Assembly (NCBI GenBank): GCA_001709035.1
Contig: LVKA01000019.1
Coordinates: 1 to 64,000, forward strand
Length of the DNA: 64,000 bases
Direction: 5' to 3'
Source of the DNA: Candidatus Thiodiazotropha endoloripes
Lineage (GTDB): Bacteria; Pseudomonadota; Gammaproteobacteria; Chromatiales; Chromatiaceae
The translations under genes were made by a program, and so were the position numbers. The stretch's first letter is position 1. Each line of letters begins with the position of its first letter. Of this stretch, positions 24,867 through 36,049 are shown one piece after another. The notes under the pieces are model-generated. The model was not told where the DNA came from. It ran no database searches and saw only the letters and a program-made list of their open reading frames with translations.

Positions 24867-25265
24867 CTATTTGACAACCTTCAGCGCCGGACGGCTGCTG
24901 GGTGGCTTAGGATCCGGGTCGTCTTCCGGTTCACTGTCGGTATCCACTTCCTCTTCCGGAAACAGCATACCCTGGCCATTCTCCTTGGCGTAGATCCCCA
25001 TCACCGCGCCTGGGGGGATGAGGATCTCTTCCTCAGCACCCCTGAAGCGGGCACTGAAACTGATCCAGTCGTTACCCAGTTCCAGTCCGGACACGGCAGA
25101 TGGATCCACATTCAGAATGATGCGTCCGTTCTCGACGAACTGCATTGGCACCACTGCCCCCTGATACTCTGCATTGACCATCAGATAGGGGGTATTGTCG
25201 TTATCCACCAGCCACTCATAGAGGGCCCGGATCAGATAGGGACGATTGGATGTCATCTCTGACAT
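24867..25265 (-). CDS. sspB: ClpXP protease specificity-enhancing factor SspB
   Basis: This encodes 132 residues. The substrate-binding core is present (SNRPYLIRALYEWLVDN, TPYLMVNAEY, GRIILNVDPSAVSGLEL, ISFSARFRG, PPGAVMGIYAKENGQGM), then an acidic linker and the short hydrophobic ClpX-docking tail (RPALKVVK). SspB delivers ssrA-tagged proteins from stalled ribosomes to ClpXP in the cytoplasm. It follows sspA on the minus strand after a gap of about 210 bases, the usual gene order in gammaproteobacteria. Confidence 0.95.
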   Translation of the reverse strand: MSEMTSNRPYLIRALYEWLVDNDNTPYLMVNAEYQGAVVPMQFVENGRIILNVDPSAVSGLELGNDWISFSARFRGAEEEILIPPGAVMGIYAKENGQGMLFPEEEVDTDSEPEDDPDPKPPSSRPALKVVK

Positions 25266-25476
25266 GGTCTAACCTAGAGTCCGCAGATGGACAGGTTGAT
25301 GTGTGCGCTTGTCGTGATCTAGGGCAAGGAGTTGCAACGCCGCCATGCGCCGCCACAGGCGTATTACTCGCTCTGTAGCGTGACTCCCCCAGCGGGTGAT
25401 ACCCTCTTTCGAACACTTTTTCATGTCATTCTCCAACTAAGCAACAGAATGGAGCGGTTAACTGCGGAACCGAGGT

Positions 25477-26100
25477 TTATCCACGCATTTCTTGTTCAGC
25501 TTCAGACAGACTCTTGATGAATGACTCTTTCTCAAACAGACGCTTGGAGTATTCGTGCAGGCCCTTGGCGCTGGTCGGAATCTCGATGCCCATTTCAGGC
25601 AGGCGCCACAGCAGCGGTGCAATGGCACAATCCACCAGGGAGAACTCATCGCTCATGAAGAAGGGTTTGGCACCGAATACCGGTGCCGTGGAGATGAGAC
25701 TCTCACGGAGCTCTTTACGAGCCTTTGCCGCCTCTTTCTTGCCACTCAGAATGATATCCAGCTGACGATACCAGTCCGACTCGACCCGATACATCAATAA
25801 ACGCGATGTGGAACGGGAGACAGGATCGACCGGTAACAGGGGCGGATGGGGAAACCGCTCATCCAGATACTCCATGATGATGCGGGACTCGTACAGCTTG
25901 AGATCCCGGTCCACCAGGGTGGGAAGGGTTCCGTAGGGATTCAGCTCCATCACCTCTTCGGGTACGTTCAGCGGATCGATATCCTCCACTTCGTAGGTGA
26001 TGTTTTTTTCCGCCAACACCATCCTGACCCGGTGGCAGTAGGGGTCCGTCGGATCCGAATAGAGGGTCATCACTGAGCGTTTATTCGCAACTGCTGCCAT
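25477..26100 (-). CDS. sspA: stringent starvation protein A
   Basis: This encodes 207 residues with a glutathione S-transferase fold but lacking the catalytic cysteine/tyrosine of true transferases. Conserved segments are TLYSDPTDPYCHRVRMVLAEK at the start, NPYGTLPTLVDRDLKLYESRIIMEYLDE, and the C-terminal DCAIAPLLWRLPEMGI, which contains the surface patch that binds RNA polymerase. SspA is an RNA polymerase-associated regulator of stress and starvation genes. It sits downstream of petABC and upstream of sspB. A terminator separates it from petC. Confidence 0.94.
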   Translation of the reverse strand: MAAVANKRSVMTLYSDPTDPYCHRVRMVLAEKNITYEVEDIDPLNVPEEVMELNPYGTLPTLVDRDLKLYESRIIMEYLDERFPHPPLLPVDPVSRSTSRLLMYRVESDWYRQLDIILSGKKEAAKARKELRESLISTAPVFGAKPFFMSDEFSLVDCAIAPLLWRLPEMGIEIPTSAKGLHEYSKRLFEKESFIKSLSEAEQEMRG

Positions 26101-26175
26101 TTATTGCCTCTCTCCAAAATTTCTGACACGCCATCAACCAGTGGATTTTGTGCCGGAAAAATAATTTTCACATAA

Positions 26176-26213
26176 AAAAAGGCGCACAGTATAACGCAAC
26201 TGTACGCCTTTTT
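26176..26213 (-). terminator. intrinsic terminator downstream of petC
   Basis: The stem AAAAAGGCG (26176-26184) pairs with CGCCTTTTT (26205-26213), with further pairing of ACAGT against ACTGT. Reading on the minus strand after petC it ends in a T-run. It separates the bc1 operon from sspA. Confidence 0.75.
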
Positions 26214-26235
26214 GTCAGCTAAACACCAATGAGTT

Positions 26236-26973
26236 CTAGTGAACGTCCTTCCAGTACTCCTTTTTGAGCAGATAGGACATCACGAAAAACACCGCAATGA
26301 ACAGCAACACCCAGACACCCAGGCGCTTTCTCTCCATCTGGATCGGTTCACCGATGTAACTCAGGAAGGCGGTAATATCACGCGCAACCTGATCGAACTC
26401 TTCCGGGCTCATGGTGCCTTCGCTGGCGGGTTCCAGGCGATCCAGCACTTCGGTTTCAGTGCCGTTGTGAACCTCGGTCTTGAAGACCGCTTTCTGATCA
26501 CCCTGCAACTGCCACAACACATTGGGCATGCCCACATCGGGGAAGACCCGGTTGTTGACACCGAAAGGACGCTTCTCATCGATGTAGAAACCACGCAGGT
26601 AGGTGTAGAGCCAGTCCACACCACGGGCACGGGCGATAACACTCAGATCCGGCGGCGGATTACCGAACCACTCAGTACCTTTCTCGGCCGTCATGGCGAT
26701 GTTCATGGTGCCACCAATCTTGTCGGTGGTGAACATCAGGTTATCGATGACCTCCTGCTCGGTCAGACCCAGATCCTTCGCCATCCGGTTATAGCGTTGG
26801 TACTTGGCCGAGTGACAACTCAGACAGTAGTTCATGAAGTACTTGGCGCCGCGCTGCAGGGAGGCCTGATCGCTCAGATCGATGTCCGCGTCGTCCAGCG
26901 GCACGCCGCCACCGGCTGCCAGCCCGAGCATCGGGGTCACGGCTAATAAGAATGCAACAATCAGCTTTTTCAT
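26236..26973 (-). CDS. petC: cytochrome c1 of the bc1 complex
   Basis: This encodes 245 residues. A signal peptide (to about LGLAA) is followed by the heme c site CLSCH near residue 50, the axial methionine region after GGTMNIAMTAEKG, and a C-terminal membrane anchor (LGVWVLLFIAVFFVMSYLL). It is the electron-carrying subunit on the periplasmic side that takes electrons from the Rieske protein and passes them to soluble cytochrome c. It overlaps petB by four bases. It is of normal length for proteobacteria. Confidence 0.96.
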   Translation of the reverse strand: MKKLIVAFLLAVTPMLGLAAGGGVPLDDADIDLSDQASLQRGAKYFMNYCLSCHSAKYQRYNRMAKDLGLTEQEVIDNLMFTTDKIGGTMNIAMTAEKGTEWFGNPPPDLSVIARARGVDWLYTYLRGFYIDEKRPFGVNNRVFPDVGMPNVLWQLQGDQKAVFKTEVHNGTETEVLDRLEPASEGTMSPEEFDQVARDITAFLSYIGEPIQMERKRLGVWVLLFIAVFFVMSYLLKKEYWKDVH

Positions 26974-28211
26974 TCGGTCACCCTCTCTGGCACGGGTTTG
27001 GTATTGTCCATCTTGCTGTAGATCGGCATCAGCAGGAAGAAGGCGAAGTAGTAGATGGTGCCGATCTGCGCCAACAGCTTGTAGAGGTCAGTGGTCGGTT
27101 GTGTACCCAGATAACCCAGCAGGATGAAGTTGACCACGAAGACCCACAACATCACTTTATAGAGCATACCTTTGTAACGGATCGACTTGACCGGGCTGCG
27201 ATCCAGCCAGGGCATGAAGAACATGATCAGGATCGAGGCAAACATCGCCACCACACCCGGGAAGGCCGAACCGGCAATCGAGGGCACAGCACGCAGAATC
27301 GCGTAGAACGGCGTGAAGTACCACACCGGCGCGATATGCTCAGGCGTCTTCAGCGGGTTGGCTGGTTCGAAGTTTGGATGCTCGATGAAGTAGCCACCCA
27401 TCTCCGGCGCGAAGAATACCACCGCCGCGAAGATGAACAGGAATCCGGCAACCCCGGCAATATCCTTCACTGTGTAGTAAGGGTGGAAAGGAATGCCGTC
27501 AGCAGGCGCTTTGTCAGACCAGCGGTTGCCCTTGGGACCCTTCTTGATCTCCACGCCATCCGGGTTGTTGGAGCCGACTTTGTGAAGCGCAACGATATGG
27601 ATGAACACCAGTGCAGCCAAGATGAAAGGCAACAGGAAGTGCAGGGCAAAGAAGCGGTTCAGGGTTGCATCGGAGATGACATAGTCACCACGAACCCAGA
27701 CACCCAGATCCGGACCGATCACCGGCACCGCTGAGAACAGGTTGACGATAACCTGGGCGCCCCAGTAGGACATCTGACCCCAAGGCAGCAGATAACCGAA
27801 GAAAGCGGTCGCCATCATCGCCAGGTAGATGATCACACCGATGATCCACAGCAGCTCTCTTGGTTTACGGTATGAACCGTACATCAGACCACGGAACATG
27901 TGCAGATAGATCACCACAAAGAAGGCTGAAGCACCGGTTGAGTGCATGTAACGAATCAGCCAGCCCCAGTCCACATCACGCATGATGTATTCCACAGAAC
28001 CGAATGCCAGTTCCGCATCAGGCTTGTAGTTCATCGCCAGCCAGACGCCGGTGAGAATCTGAATAACCAGTACCAGCAGGGCGAGTGAGCCCATGAAGTA
28101 CCAGAAGTTGAAGTTCTTGGGGGCGTAGTATTGCGCCAGGTGCTCGTTCCAGACCTTGGTCGCCGGATAGCGGTCGTCTATCCAAGTCATAAAATTTTTC
28201 ATCATACTCAT
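26970..28211 (-). CDS. petB: cytochrome b of the bc1 complex
   Basis: This encodes 413 residues with eight membrane helices. Heme-ligand histidines are in RYMHSTGASAFFVVIYLHMFRG (helix B) and HFLLPFILAALVFIHIVALH (helix D). The Qo-site motif appears here as APVWYFTPFYAIL; PEWY is usual, and the change to PVWY is seen in several gammaproteobacterial proteins. It oxidises ubiquinol and pumps charge across the inner membrane. It lies between petA and petC with four-base overlaps on each side, so all three are made in step. Confidence 0.96.
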   Translation of the reverse strand: MSMMKNFMTWIDDRYPATKVWNEHLAQYYAPKNFNFWYFMGSLALLVLVIQILTGVWLAMNYKPDAELAFGSVEYIMRDVDWGWLIRYMHSTGASAFFVVIYLHMFRGLMYGSYRKPRELLWIIGVIIYLAMMATAFFGYLLPWGQMSYWGAQVIVNLFSAVPVIGPDLGVWVRGDYVISDATLNRFFALHFLLPFILAALVFIHIVALHKVGSNNPDGVEIKKGPKGNRWSDKAPADGIPFHPYYTVKDIAGVAGFLFIFAAVVFFAPEMGGYFIEHPNFEPANPLKTPEHIAPVWYFTPFYAILRAVPSIAGSAFPGVVAMFASILIMFFMPWLDRSPVKSIRYKGMLYKVMLWVFVVNFILLGYLGTQPTTDLYKLLAQIGTIYYFAFFLLMPIYSKMDNTKPVPERVTE

Positions 28212-28807
28212 GAGGATGAACCTCCGTCGGCACCGACCATAATCTTCGTCTCAGAGAGATACTGGTATGGGGGAATTTCCAGGTTTTTCGGTGCAGGCAC
28301 ACCGGCGTAGACGCGACCAGCCAGGTCGAATCGCGAACCGTGGCAAGGACAGAAGAAGCCACCTTTCCAATCAGCGCCGAGATCCTCGGGAGCCACTTCA
28401 GGACGGTAGGTGGGAGAACAACCCAGATGAGTACAGATACCCACAGCGACAAGATACTTGTCGTTGACCGCCCGGGTTGGGTTTTTGCAGTAGTCTGGCT
28501 GCTGTCCGGTATCATCGGAGTTTGGATCGGCCAAGACACCATCCAGTGACGGCAGATCGGTAAGGTTCTTATCGGTACGATGAACGATCCAAACCGGCTT
28601 TCCGCGCCATTTCACCCGCATCAGCTGACCCGCTTCAAGCTTGCCGATATCAGCCTCAACCGGCGCACCTGCCGCCTTGGCCTTCTCACTGGGGGCCCAG
28701 GCCGCCAGAAATGGATAGATCACGAAACCGGCACCAACCGCTCCGACCGCACTGGTAGCAAGCGTAAGGGTACGCCGCTTCTTTAAATCAACGCCATCTG
28801 CGCTCAT
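28208..28807 (-). CDS. petA: Rieske iron-sulfur subunit of the bc1 complex
   Basis: This encodes 199 residues from the ATG at 28807, chosen because it gives the standard short twin-arginine-like N-terminus (VDLKKRRTLTLATS). An in-frame start at 28873 would add 22 residues. The single helix anchor is followed by the two cluster loops, CTHLGCSPT and CPCHGSRFD, which supply two Cys and two His to the 2Fe-2S centre. The segment between them is slightly extended (RPEVAPEDLGADWKGG), as in proteobacteria. It is the first gene of petABC. Confidence 0.95.
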   Translation of the reverse strand: MSADGVDLKKRRTLTLATSAVGAVGAGFVIYPFLAAWAPSEKAKAAGAPVEADIGKLEAGQLMRVKWRGKPVWIVHRTDKNLTDLPSLDGVLADPNSDDTGQQPDYCKNPTRAVNDKYLVAVGICTHLGCSPTYRPEVAPEDLGADWKGGFFCPCHGSRFDLAGRVYAGVPAPKNLEIPPYQYLSETKIMVGADGGSSS

Positions 28808-29003
28808 AACTTTATGGACTCCCCGGATACTGTCATGAGCCTTCGAAGCCGAAACGGCCCCTTCCCAGCCCACATTTTCAGGACATTAGAATATACTTAC
28901 ATAAAACAATGAAAATTAACCGCGCATTCTCCACAATGTGACCTTGTTGGTCAAGGCGCATTCACATGGCGAAGATAAATAAAACCGTGTAAAGCCACTC
29001 CAT

Positions 29004-29756
29004 TTAAACGGGGTTTTCAATATCGCAAAAGCGCCATTCAAGCTGATGGCGCTCAGCCAGATGGCGTCCCAAGGCCTCAACACCATAGCGCTCTGTTGCA
29101 TGGTGGCCTGCCGCAAAATAGTGGATATCGAGCTCCCTGGCCAGGTGCACCGTGGGCTCCGACACCTCACCGGATATATAGGCGTCGAGCCCCAGCGCGG
29201 CGGCCTGCTCGATATAACCTTGGGCCGCGCCGGTACACCAGCCAAGCCGCTTGATCTGTGGCCGCTCGGCACGGATATGCAGCGGCTCCCTGCCCAGCAC
29301 CTCGGCCAGCTTTGCATTCAGGGTTTGCGGCGATTGGGGTTGGGCGAACTCGGCCGTCCACACCAGGCCCTGCCCGGCGGTTGAAGCTTCCGCCTGGGGC
29401 AGACCCAGATGATTGCCCAATTGACGGTTGTTGCCAAACTCCTGATGGGCATCCAGCGGCAGATGGTAGGCAAGCAGGCTGATGCCTTGACGATAGAGGC
29501 TGGCAATCCGCTGTCCTTTGATGCCACGCAGTGGTTGCGGCTCACCCTTCCAGAAATAGCCGTGATGAACCAGCAAGGCATCCGCCCCCCAGTCTGCCGC
29601 CGCATCGATCAGCGCCTGGCTGGCAGTCACTCCCACCATCAACTTACCAACTGTGGTGCCGGCCTCGACCTGGATACCGTTAGGGCAGTAGTCATCGAAG
29701 CTATCCGCTGCCAACAAATGGTTACAGTAGTTTTCAAGCGTAATCAGTTCAATCAT
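29004..29756 (-). CDS. Nif3-like dinuclear metal-center protein
   Basis: This encodes 250 residues of the NIF3/YbgI family. Metal-binding segments are visible: LLVHHGYFWKG (His pair) in the first half and the closing AAGHHATERYGVE in the second, with YHLPLDAHQEFGNN between. Family members form hexameric rings with two metals per subunit. The role is debated (GTP cyclohydrolase-like FolE2 relatives have been proposed, but no accepted reaction). In many gammaproteobacteria this gene lies next to a DegS/AlgW protease gene, as it does here, divergently. Confidence 0.93.
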   Translation of the reverse strand: MIELITLENYCNHLLAADSFDDYCPNGIQVEAGTTVGKLMVGVTASQALIDAAADWGADALLVHHGYFWKGEPQPLRGIKGQRIASLYRQGISLLAYHLPLDAHQEFGNNRQLGNHLGLPQAEASTAGQGLVWTAEFAQPQSPQTLNAKLAEVLGREPLHIRAERPQIKRLGWCTGAAQGYIEQAAALGLDAYISGEVSEPTVHLARELDIHYFAAGHHATERYGVEALGRHLAERHQLEWRFCDIENPV

Positions 29757-29920
29757 GTTATGTTTGCCTGCTATAGGGCTCTACTGGGGCCTGGTGTGCT
29801 CTGCGCATGAGGTTTCGAGCACTGTCCAGCGAATTTGAAACTTTTTCTCAACCATCAACTCAACCTAAACTTCAATTTAGAGTTGCCAGAAGTAACGTTT
29901 TTACCACACTAGATCATCCG

Positions 29921-31090
29921 ATGCGTATGCAAAGACTGCTATCACTACTACTCACGGCCTTGACCGCCGGTTTGGCAGGGGCCTTCGTTGTTCTTTTTTT
30001 GATGCCTGACCGCATATTCGCACCGCAACCGGCAAACCCACCCGCCGCGTCAACGGCCAACCAGCCGGAGATCAACCTGCCCAGAGAATCCGGCCCGGTA
30101 TCCTATGCGGAGGCGGTCGAACGGGCTGCCCCATCGGTGGTCAATATCTTTTCCACGAAAATCACCACCGAATCCCAGGCGATGCGCTTCAAGGATCCGG
30201 TTCTGCAGCACCTGTTTGGTAGCATTCTGCCGGAAAAGACCCGTCAACGCCTGGATACCAGCCTTGGCTCCGGGGTGATCGTCACGGAAGACGGCTACAT
30301 GCTGACCAACCACCATGTGATCGATGGCGCCGACGAGATCAAAGTGGTGCTGGCCAACGGTCAGAGCGTCAGTGTCAGTGTGGTGGGCAGTGACGCGGAA
30401 TCCGATGTGGCGGTGCTGAAGATCAAGAGTGAAGAATCCCTGCAACCGATACCGGTTGGCCACTCCAGCACCCAGCAGGTGGGGGATGTGGTACTCGCCA
30501 TCGGCAATCCGTTCGGTGTGGGACAGACCGTGACCATGGGCATTATCAGCGCCACCGGCCGATCGCGACTGGGTATCAGCACCTTCGAGAATTTCATCCA
30601 AACCGATGCGGCGATCAACCCGGGTAATTCCGGAGGCGCGCTGGTGAATGGCCATGGCGAACTGATCGGCATCAACACCGCCATCTTCTCCCAGACCGGC
30701 GGCTCCCACGGGATCGGTTTTGCCATCCCTTTCGATCTCGCCCAGGGCATCATGCAACAGCTGATCAGCACCGGACATGTGGTACGGGGCTGGATCGGCA
30801 TCCAGGGACAGGATGTGACGAAAAAGCTGGCTGAAGCGTTTGGCCTGCACATTGAGGACGGTGTCCTGGTGACCGGGGTGTTGGAAAACGGCCCGGCAAG
30901 CCGAGCCGGCTTACGGCCGGGCGATGTGATCACAAGCATCAACCAGATCCAACTCAATAATTCCCAGGATCTGATGCAGCATATTGCCGGCCTGCCACCC
31001 GGCACCGAGCTGATGGTTGGTGGCTGGCGCGGCAGCGACGCCTTCAATCTGAAAACCGTTTCCGGAGAGCGCCCGGCATTTGATGAGTAG
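29921..31090 (+). CDS. degS: single-PDZ periplasmic serine protease (DegS/AlgW type)
   Basis: This encodes 389 residues from the ATG at 29921; the upstream extension from 29807 lacks any family homology. An N-terminal membrane anchor (LLSLLLTALTAGLAGAFVVLF) is followed by the trypsin-like domain with His132 (TNHHVID), Asp162 (SDVAVLKI) and Ser237 (NPGNSGGAL), then a single PDZ domain near residues 285-375 (DGVLVTGVLENGPASRAGL). One PDZ and a membrane anchor mean DegS/AlgW, the sensor that starts cleavage of the anti-sigma factor RseA/MucA in envelope stress. No rseA or rpoE is near. It stands divergent to the Nif3-like gene. Confidence 0.9.
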   Translation: MRMQRLLSLLLTALTAGLAGAFVVLFLMPDRIFAPQPANPPAASTANQPEINLPRESGPVSYAEAVERAAPSVVNIFSTKITTESQAMRFKDPVLQHLFGSILPEKTRQRLDTSLGSGVIVTEDGYMLTNHHVIDGADEIKVVLANGQSVSVSVVGSDAESDVAVLKIKSEESLQPIPVGHSSTQQVGDVVLAIGNPFGVGQTVTMGIISATGRSRLGISTFENFIQTDAAINPGNSGGALVNGHGELIGINTAIFSQTGGSHGIGFAIPFDLAQGIMQQLISTGHVVRGWIGIQGQDVTKKLAEAFGLHIEDGVLVTGVLENGPASRAGLRPGDVITSINQIQLNNSQDLMQHIAGLPPGTELMVGGWRGSDAFNLKTVSGERPAFDE

Positions 31091-31303
31091 ATCCGAGCTT
31101 TGCAGCGGTTGAGCAGCCCTTGCCGGGGCCCTAACACCCGTTATTCATCGGGTTTCAGATCACGCCTGTCTGGCTATACTGAAACCATGGCCTGACAACC
31201 GATTCCGGCACTTCAGTGCCACGCTGCGGTGCGGCCAATGAGGCTCCTTCGAGCTACCGCCGAGCACTCGGGACAGAGAAGAAATCCAATAAGGAGCTGT
31301 TTC

Positions 31304-32374
31304 ATGAAACACGCCGAAGAGATCGAGAGAATTATCGATACCGTCGGCAAGACCCTGCAAACCCAGCTCTCACCGACTGAAAGAAGCCGGCTTCACCAGG
31401 CGCTGATCAAATCTCTCGACACTCCCGAGGGAGGTATTCGACCGGAGACCAAACAGGTCACCATTCTACTCTCCGATCTGAGAGGTTTCACCGCACTCTC
31501 GGAACACTACCAACCCGATATCATCATTGAGATCCTAAACTTCTACTTCTCCCGCATGTGCGAGATCATCTTTCGTTTCGGCGGCACCATCGACAAGTTC
31601 ATGGGCGACTCCATCATGGCCCTTTTCGGCCTCTCGGAGCAGCGGGAAGACGATCTGGAGCGCGCCATCGCCTGTGCCGTGGAGATGCAACGCAGCATGC
31701 AGAGCATCAACAGCGAAAACATCCAGCATGGACACCCCAGACTGTTCATGGGCATTGGTATCAACACCGGTGAGGTGGTTGCCGGCAACCTGGGATCGGA
31801 GCTGCATCACGAGTACACGGTAATCGGTGATGAGGTTAACCTCGCCTCACGTATCGAGGCCTACAGCCTGAGAGGCCAGATCCTGCTCAGCGAACACTCC
31901 CGGGAACTGGCTAAAGATTTTATCGAGTGCGAAAAGCCGAACCAGGTACTGGTCAAAGGCAAGCAGACGCCGGTCAAACTGTATGAGCTGATCTCCACCA
32001 AGCGCCCAAGGTTCCTTGAAGTCCCACGGGTTGAATCCCGCAAAAGCCCACGCATAGAAGTCGATTTTCCGTTAACTTTTCAAACCCTTAAAAACAAGAC
32101 CGTATCTGAAACAAGCTATGCAGGGCAGGCCATCGACCTGAGTTATTATGGACTGCAGGCACGTCTACCGATCGAGCTGCAGGCCTTGTCGGACATCCGC
32201 ATCACCCTCTATACCTCAATGATGAGCGAGCAGAGCAGCCACATCTACGCGAAGATTCTCGATAACGAGAAAAACGGTGAGGACTGGCTCTGCCGGATGG
32301 AGTTTACCGGCATCGACGAAGCGGGACAGAGCGCCATCAAACGGTACATCGACCAGGCGGTGAGTCGACGCTGA
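31304..32374 (+). CDS. class III adenylate/guanylate cyclase with C-terminal PilZ domain
   Basis: This encodes 356 residues from the ATG at 31304, which follows AAGGAG; the longer frame from 31229 has no such site. The catalytic domain (about 45-225) has both metal aspartates (LLSDLRGF and FMGDSIMALFG), the lysine in DKFMGD and the IGDEVNLASRIE segment with the transition-state Asn and Arg. Together these indicate an active cyclase; cAMP versus cGMP is not settled. Residues about 245-350 are a PilZ domain with both binding motifs, RKSPR and DLSYYG. I infer control by cyclic di-GMP. It is monocistronic, between degS and murA. Confidence 0.88.
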   Translation: MKHAEEIERIIDTVGKTLQTQLSPTERSRLHQALIKSLDTPEGGIRPETKQVTILLSDLRGFTALSEHYQPDIIIEILNFYFSRMCEIIFRFGGTIDKFMGDSIMALFGLSEQREDDLERAIACAVEMQRSMQSINSENIQHGHPRLFMGIGINTGEVVAGNLGSELHHEYTVIGDEVNLASRIEAYSLRGQILLSEHSRELAKDFIECEKPNQVLVKGKQTPVKLYELISTKRPRFLEVPRVESRKSPRIEVDFPLTFQTLKNKTVSETSYAGQAIDLSYYGLQARLPIELQALSDIRITLYTSMMSEQSSHIYAKILDNEKNGEDWLCRMEFTGIDEAGQSAIKRYIDQAVSRR

Positions 32375-32570
32375 CAGCACCGATTGAGTAAGTTTTCTAC
32401 AAATACTCCCGTTTTCCATCCATTTTCGTTATCATCTCCTGTCTTTTTCGTCAGAAACCCCGGGGTTGGGTGGATTTCAGCGGGACAGTGAGCTTCCACG
32501 ACTGTCGCTTTCCATACCCAACCTGGTCCTAAAACCAGACTTCAGGCCTATATCCTTTACATAGATATAG

Positions 32571-33896
<1,326 letters not shown>

Positions 33897-34004
33897 TGCA
33901 TGAAAAACCGGGTGACGGCGGAATAATCGCCCTTTCCCGGATTTCATCCGCTTCGTCATTTGTTATCCTTGCAGCTTCCAAGCTGTGCTAACCCTGTACC
34001 AATC

Positions 34005-34643
34005 ATGAAATTTGACGCACCCATAACCATCGCCCTGTCGAAAGGCCGCATCTTCAATCAAAGTCTGCCCCTGCTGGCCCATGCCGGAATCGAGCCTACC
34101 GACGACCCGGAGAAGAGCCGCAAGCTGATTCTCGATACCAATCATGAACAGGTTAAACTGGTGATCATTCGCGCCACCGACGTACCCACCTATGTGGAGT
34201 ATGGCGCAGCGGATCTCGGCATCGCCGGTAAGGATGTGTTACTCGAGCATGGCGGTGAGGGGCTCTACGAACCGCTGGATCTGAATATCGCCCGCTGCCG
34301 CATGATGACCGCCGGCTACCCGGACGCGGTAGAACAGAAAGGACGCCTGCGGGTGGCCACCAAATACGTCAAAAGCGCGCAACGCTATTTTGCCGCCAAG
34401 GGTGAACAGGTCGAGATCATCAAGCTCTATGGCTCGATGGAGCTGGCGCCCATCGTCGGTCTGGCAGACATCATTGTCGACCTGGTTGAGAGCGGCAATA
34501 CACTGAAGGCGAATGGACTGGTACCGCTTGAGCATATCAGTGATATCAGCTCCAGACTGGTGGTCAACAAGGCTTCCTGGAAGATGAAGCACAGCCTGAT
34601 CATGCAGCTGATCGAAGCCTTCCGCGAAGCAGTCAAGAAATAG
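34005..34643 (+). CDS. hisG: ATP phosphoribosyltransferase, short form
   Basis: This encodes 212 residues, the short form that lacks the C-terminal regulatory ACT-like domain and in other organisms works with HisZ. No hisZ is in the window. Typical segments are [42 protein letters not shown] and the PRPP loop [27 protein letters not shown]. It catalyses the first step of histidine synthesis in the cytoplasm. I chose the ATG at 34005 over the longer frame from 33960. It is separated from hisD by a short gap of about 90 bases. Confidence 0.95.
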   Translation: MKFDAPITIALSKGRIFNQSLPLLAHAGIEPTDDPEKSRKLILDTNHEQVKLVIIRATDVPTYVEYGAADLGIAGKDVLLEHGGEGLYEPLDLNIARCRMMTAGYPDAVEQKGRLRVATKYVKSAQRYFAAKGEQVEIIKLYGSMELAPIVGLADIIVDLVESGNTLKANGLVPLEHISDISSRLVVNKASWKMKHSLIMQLIEAFREAVKK

Positions 34644-34733
34644 CCCCAGCCAATCCGCTATTATTGACGGGCAGATTCACTGAAACTCCGGTCTCCCGAT
34701 GGAGCCGGACTATCCATTTTAGAGAACTTGAAG

Positions 34734-36044
34734 ATGAGCGACATACGCAAACTGTCGACCAGCAACGGCGACTTCCAGCAACAGCTCGATGCCCTGCTCG
34801 CCTGGGAATCGGTCTCCGACACCGGTGTTAACGATACGGTCAACCAGATCATTCAGGCTATCCGTCAACGAGGCAATGAGGCGCTGCTGGAATTCACCCA
34901 TCGCTTCGATCGCTGGCAGGCAAACAGCGCTGATGATCTGCAGATCCCACTGAGTCGTCTGCAACAGGCCTGGGAGACGATTCCCGCGGAGCAGCAACAG
35001 GCGCTGCAGGTCTCGGCCGATCGGATCCGCGCCTATGCGCAGCGTCAGCTGATGGATTCCTGGTCCTACACCGAGGCGGACGGCACGTTGCTGGGTCAAC
35101 AGGTGACCCCGCTGGACCGGGTTGGACTGTATGTGCCTGGCGGCAAGGCCGCCTACCCGTCATCGGTACTGATGAACGCCATCCCCGCCAAGGTTGCCGG
35201 AGTCGATGAGCTGATCATGGTGGTCCCCACCCCGGACGGCGAACTCAACGAACTGGTCTTGGCAGCCGCTCACGTCTCCTCGGTCGACAAGGTTTTTGCC
35301 GTGGGTGGTGCCCAGGCTGTGGCGGCATTGGCTTACGGTACTGAAACCGTACCACCGGTGGATAAAATCGTCGGCCCTGGCAATATCTATGTGGCCACCG
35401 CCAAGCGGGCCGTATTCGGTCAGGTCGGTATCGATATGGTGGCCGGCCCCTCTGAAATCCTCATCGTCTGCGATGGCCAGACCGCACCGGACTGGATCGC
35501 CATGGATCTCTTCTCCCAGGCGGAACATGATGAAGACGCCCAATCGATCCTGCTCTGCCCCGATGGCGACTACCTGAAACAGGTGGAGGCCAGCATCGAC
35601 CGACTGCTGCCGACCATGGAACGCCAGGAGATCATTGCCACCGCACTGCGAGTGCGAGGTGCGCTGATCGAGGTCAAGGATATGGACGAAGCGGTGGACG
35701 TGGCCAACCACATCGCCCCTGAGCATCTGGAGCTCTCGGTGGCCAATCCGCAGGAGATGGCAAAAAGTATCCGTCACGCCGGCGCCATCTTCATGGGCCG
35801 ACACACTGCCGAAGCCATGGGTGACTACTGTGCCGGGCCCAACCATGTGTTGCCCACATCCCGCACAGCGCGCTTCTCTTCGCCTCTGGGCGTGTATGAT
35901 TTCCAGAAGCGTTCCAGCCTGATCATGGCCTCCCCAGATGGGGCGGACACCCTGGCAAAAACCTCCTCGGTGATGGCACGCGGTGAGGGGCTGACCGCCC
36001 ACGCCCGTTCTGCCGAATACCGTTTCAAGGCTGACAAGGATTAA
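34734..36044 (+). CDS. hisD: histidinol dehydrogenase
   Basis: This encodes 436 residues from ATG 34734 ([14 protein letters not shown]). Recognisable parts are [60 protein letters not shown] with the NAD-binding region, [27 protein letters not shown], and ending [22 protein letters not shown], which contains the catalytic and zinc ligand residues. It carries out the last two oxidations of histidine synthesis. It ends six bases before hisC and so is translated with it. Confidence 0.97.
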   Translation: MSDIRKLSTSNGDFQQQLDALLAWESVSDTGVNDTVNQIIQAIRQRGNEALLEFTHRFDRWQANSADDLQIPLSRLQQAWETIPAEQQQALQVSADRIRAYAQRQLMDSWSYTEADGTLLGQQVTPLDRVGLYVPGGKAAYPSSVLMNAIPAKVAGVDELIMVVPTPDGELNELVLAAAHVSSVDKVFAVGGAQAVAALAYGTETVPPVDKIVGPGNIYVATAKRAVFGQVGIDMVAGPSEILIVCDGQTAPDWIAMDLFSQAEHDEDAQSILLCPDGDYLKQVEASIDRLLPTMERQEIIATALRVRGALIEVKDMDEAVDVANHIAPEHLELSVANPQEMAKSIRHAGAIFMGRHTAEAMGDYCAGPNHVLPTSRTARFSSPLGVYDFQKRSSLIMASPDGADTLAKTSSVMARGEGLTAHARSAEYRFKADKD

Positions 36045-36049
36045 TCAGC

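Noticed and set aside
26239-26946. 235-codon plus-strand frame opposite petC
   Set aside because: Antisense shadow; petC has a clear heme motif and signal peptide.
30050-30850. 266-codon minus-strand frame opposite the DegS-type gene
   Set aside because: Antisense shadow of a gene with an intact catalytic triad.
35160-36002. 280-codon minus-strand frame opposite hisD
   Set aside because: Antisense shadow of hisD with no family match.
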